Shown here: positions 4,512 through 6,211 of the stretch, in pieces
Layout of the letters: every line of letters starts with the position of its first letter
Numbering within the stretch: the first letter of the stretch is position 1
Origin: an uncultured Eubacteriales bacterium
GTDB taxonomy: Bacteria; Bacillota; Clostridia; Oscillospirales; Oscillospiraceae
DNA length: 6,211 nucleotides
Direction: 5' to 3'
Assembly (NCBI GenBank): GCA_900554705.1
Contig: USIH01000126.1
Span: 1 to 6,211 of the forward strand
Program-made: the position numbers and the translations under genes
The notes under the pieces: model-generated
The model's database searches: none
The model's input: only the letters and a program-made list of their open reading frames with translations
What the model was told of the DNA's origin: nothing

Positions 4512-5552
4512 ATGCGAAGAAAAGACGCGCTGACCCTCGGCATGACCGCCGCCTTCTTCCTGCTCGTCGGCTTTCTGAACGCGGGCGGTGCGCTCAACCG
4601 CTCGTTCTCCGGTCAGCTCGTTCCCATCTGCGTTTACAGCATGATGGCGCTGTCGCTGAACCTGACGGTCGGCATTTTGGGCGAGCTGAGCCTCGGCCAC
4701 GCGGGCTTTATGAGCGTGGGCGCGGTCTGCGGCGTCATCGCCGCCACCTGCCTGCAGGAGCACATCGCCTCGCCGTGGCTGCTCATGCCGCTGTGTATGC
4801 TCATCGGCGCGGCAGCCGCCGCCCTGACGGGCGTGATCGTCGGCGTTCCGGCGCTGCGCCTGCGCGGCGACTACCTTGCCATCGTGACGCTCGCCTTCTG
4901 CGAGATCATCAAGAATATCCTCAACTGCCTCTACGTCAGTCTGGACGCAAACGGCCTGCACGTCTCCATGTTCCACGCGCCGCAGGACGCCGCTGCCGAC
5001 GCCGTGAAGATCGTCAAGGGCGCGGCGGGCGTCACCGTGCGGCCATACCGGCTGGGGCTTTCGACCTATCCGCTGTGCGCCGTCATGGTGCTTCTGACCC
5101 TGCTGCTCATCATCCACTTCACGAACAGCCGCGAGGGGCGCGCCGTCAAGGCCATCCGCGACGACGACATCGCCGCGCAGTCCGTCGGCATCGACGTGAC
5201 CGCCTATAAGCTGCGCGCCTTCGTCCTCTCGGCCGCCATCGCGGGCGTCGCGGGCGTGCTCTACGGGCTGAACTTCTCGTCCTTCGTCGCCAAGAAGTTC
5301 GACTTCAACGCCTCCATCAGCATCCTTGTCATGGTCGTGCTCGGCGGCATGGGCAACCTGCGCGGCTCGGTCATCGCGGCGGTCGTGCTGACCGTTCTGC
5401 CGGAGCTGCTGCGCGGTCTGGACAAATACCGGATGTTCATCTACGCGCTGATCCTGATCCTCTGGATGGTCTTTGACCTCAACACCCGCCTGTCAAATCT
5501 CGGGCGCACGCTGGCCGCGCGCCTGCGCCGGAAGGGAGGCGAGAAGCCGTGA
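4512..5552 (+). CDS. livM: Branched-chain amino acid ABC transporter permease LivM
   Basis: A 346-residue inner-membrane permease, the partner of LivH. The family block LTVGILGELSLGHAGFMSVG (51-70) is diagnostic, followed by LRLRGDYLAIVTLAFCEIIK (115-134). The EAA-type coupling loop REGRAVKAIRDDDIAAQSVG (207-226) precedes AGVAGVLYG (244-252) and ILVMVVLGGMGNLRGS (271-286). A polar stretch at about 143-183 probably lies outside the membrane, and the basic C-terminal tail (about 330-346, rich in Arg and Lys) should be cytoplasmic. Length is normal for Gram-positive LivM. Its TGA stop overlaps the GTG start of the next gene by four bases, so the downstream ATPase is translationally coupled. Confidence 0.95.
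   Translation: MRRKDALTLGMTAAFFLLVGFLNAGGALNRSFSGQLVPICVYSMMALSLNLTVGILGELSLGHAGFMSVGAVCGVIAATCLQEHIASPWLLMPLCMLIGAAAAALTGVIVGVPALRLRGDYLAIVTLAFCEIIKNILNCLYVSLDANGLHVSMFHAPQDAAADAVKIVKGAAGVTVRPYRLGLSTYPLCAVMVLLTLLLIIHFTNSREGRAVKAIRDDDIAAQSVGIDVTAYKLRAFVLSAAIAGVAGVLYGLNFSSFVAKKFDFNASISILVMVVLGGMGNLRGSVIAAVVLTVLPELLRGLDKYRMFIYALILILWMVFDLNTRLSNLGRTLAARLRRKGGEKP
5534..5539 (+). promoter_or_regulatory. Ribosome binding site supporting the GTG start of livG
   Basis: GGGAGG lies 9 bases before GTG 5549. The next in-frame ATG, at 5561, would be 21 bases away, too far for this site. Confidence 0.7.
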
Positions 5553-6211
5553 GCACGAAAATGGTACCCCTGCCGAGCGAATCCATCATTCCGGAGCGCG
5601 ACCTCGGCAAGCCGCCCGTGCTGGACATCCGCAGCCTCGGCATCGACTTCGGCGGTCTGACCGCCGTTGACCGCTTCACGCTGACCATCGGCGCGACGGA
5701 GATCGCCGGTCTCATCGGTCCGAACGGCGCGGGCAAGACCACGATCTTCAACCTCCTGACCAATGTCTACCAGCCCACACGCGGCTCCATCCTGCTGCGC
5801 GGCATCGACACCAAGGGCATGACCACCGCGCAGGTCAACCGTCTGGGCATCGCCCGCACCTTCCAGAACATCCGCCTGTTTCGCAAGATGACGGTGCTGG
5901 AGAACGTCATGGTCGGGCTGCACAACGGCGTCCCATGCTCCTTCCTTGCCTCGCTGCTGCACACGCCGCGCTACTACCGCGCCGAGCGCGAGGCCACCGC
6001 GCGCGCCATGTCGCTTCTGGACTTCATGGGCATGACGGAGCTTGCCGCCAAGCAGGCCGGTTCCCTGCCCTACGGCGCGCAGCGGCGGCTGGAGATCCTG
6101 CGGGCGCTGGCGTCCAACCCGTGCCTGCTGCTGCTGGACGAGCCGGCGGCGGGCATGAACCCGTCGGAGACGGCGGAGCTGATGGAGAATATCCGCCGGA
6201 TCCGGGACACG
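5549..6211 (+). CDS. livG: Branched-chain amino acid ABC transporter ATP-binding protein LivG (3' end outside window)
   Basis: The first 221 codons of an ABC ATPase that powers LivH/LivM, open to the window edge. Walker A is GPNGAGKTT (57-65) and the Q-loop is at Q106 in RTFQNIRLF, a context typical of LivG rather than LivF. The signature region is LPYGAQRRLEI (173-183), and Walker B is LLLLDEP (193-199) with catalytic E198, followed by AAGMNP. The signature reads LPYGA, where the canonical form is LSGGQ. LivG proteins often vary here, so activity is not in doubt on this ground. About 23 residues (MSTKMVPLPSE and on) precede the usual domain start at about residue 24, a longer lead than in many LivG proteins. 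The GTG overlaps the livM stop as GTGA. The D-loop end, H-loop and C-terminal domain lie beyond 6211, and a livF gene is expected further downstream. Confidence 0.94.
   Translation, partial: MSTKMVPLPSESIIPERDLGKPPVLDIRSLGIDFGGLTAVDRFTLTIGATEIAGLIGPNGAGKTTIFNLLTNVYQPTRGSILLRGIDTKGMTTAQVNRLGIARTFQNIRLFRKMTVLENVMVGLHNGVPCSFLASLLHTPRYYRAEREATARAMSLLDFMGMTELAAKQAGSLPYGAQRRLEILRALASNPCLLLLDEPAAGMNPSETAELMENIRRIRDT

Noticed and set aside
3414..5117. 567-codon open frame on the minus strand opposite the importer genes
   Set aside because: It lies antisense to three well-supported genes and its product is low-complexity (Asp, Gln, Gly, His, Arg rich) with no fold or motif, as expected for a shadow frame in GC-rich DNA.
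3545..5209. 554-codon plus-strand frame overlapping livH and livM
   Set aside because: Its product is Arg/Ala/Pro/His-rich and without motifs, and it overlaps two certain permease genes in another frame.

Overview
The window looks like a GC-rich, low-copy chromosomal region of a Gram-positive anaerobe, most likely a Clostridia/Oscillospirales-type Firmicute. The reasons are strong GGAGG-type ribosome binding sites, near-consensus sigma-A promoters, a lipoprotein-type (not periplasmic-type) solute-binding protein, intrinsic terminators with U-tracts, and an AT-rich intergenic region between GC-rich genes. This placement is inference; no marker gene is present. No transposase, CRISPR array, tRNA or rRNA was seen.

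Layout. Positions 1-29 hold the last codons of a plus-strand gene, followed by a GC-rich hairpin terminator (38-69). Positions 144-2094 form a minus-strand two-gene operon. Its first gene encodes a PLP-dependent alpha-oxoamine synthase that most resembles bacterial serine palmitoyltransferases. The second encodes a classical short-chain dehydrogenase/reductase whose start codon overlaps the end of the first gene. A textbook promoter (TTGACA, 17 bp, TATAAT) lies at 2127-2155. Positions 2095-2466 are a divergent intergenic region. It holds two back-to-back promoters, several inverted repeats, and a long structured leader with two tandem intrinsic terminators. Positions 2467-6211 hold a plus-strand branched-chain-amino-acid-type (LIV/HAAT family) ABC importer operon: binding lipoprotein, two permeases, and the first ATPase, which runs off the window edge.

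How the parts may work together. The synthase/reductase pair has the logic of the first two steps of sphingoid-base or related amino-lipid synthesis: acyl thioester plus amino acid gives a 3-keto amine, which is reduced to an amino alcohol. The importer would bring in branched-chain or related amino acids. Its expression appears to require read-through of two terminators, because no promoter is visible between the second terminator and the first importer gene. The best candidates for something undescribed are therefore (i) the synthase-reductase operon outside the classic Bacteroidota/Alphaproteobacteria setting and (ii) the leader RNA, with its short hydrophobic reading frame and a possible anti-terminator pairing. 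Both are hypotheses from sequence reading alone.
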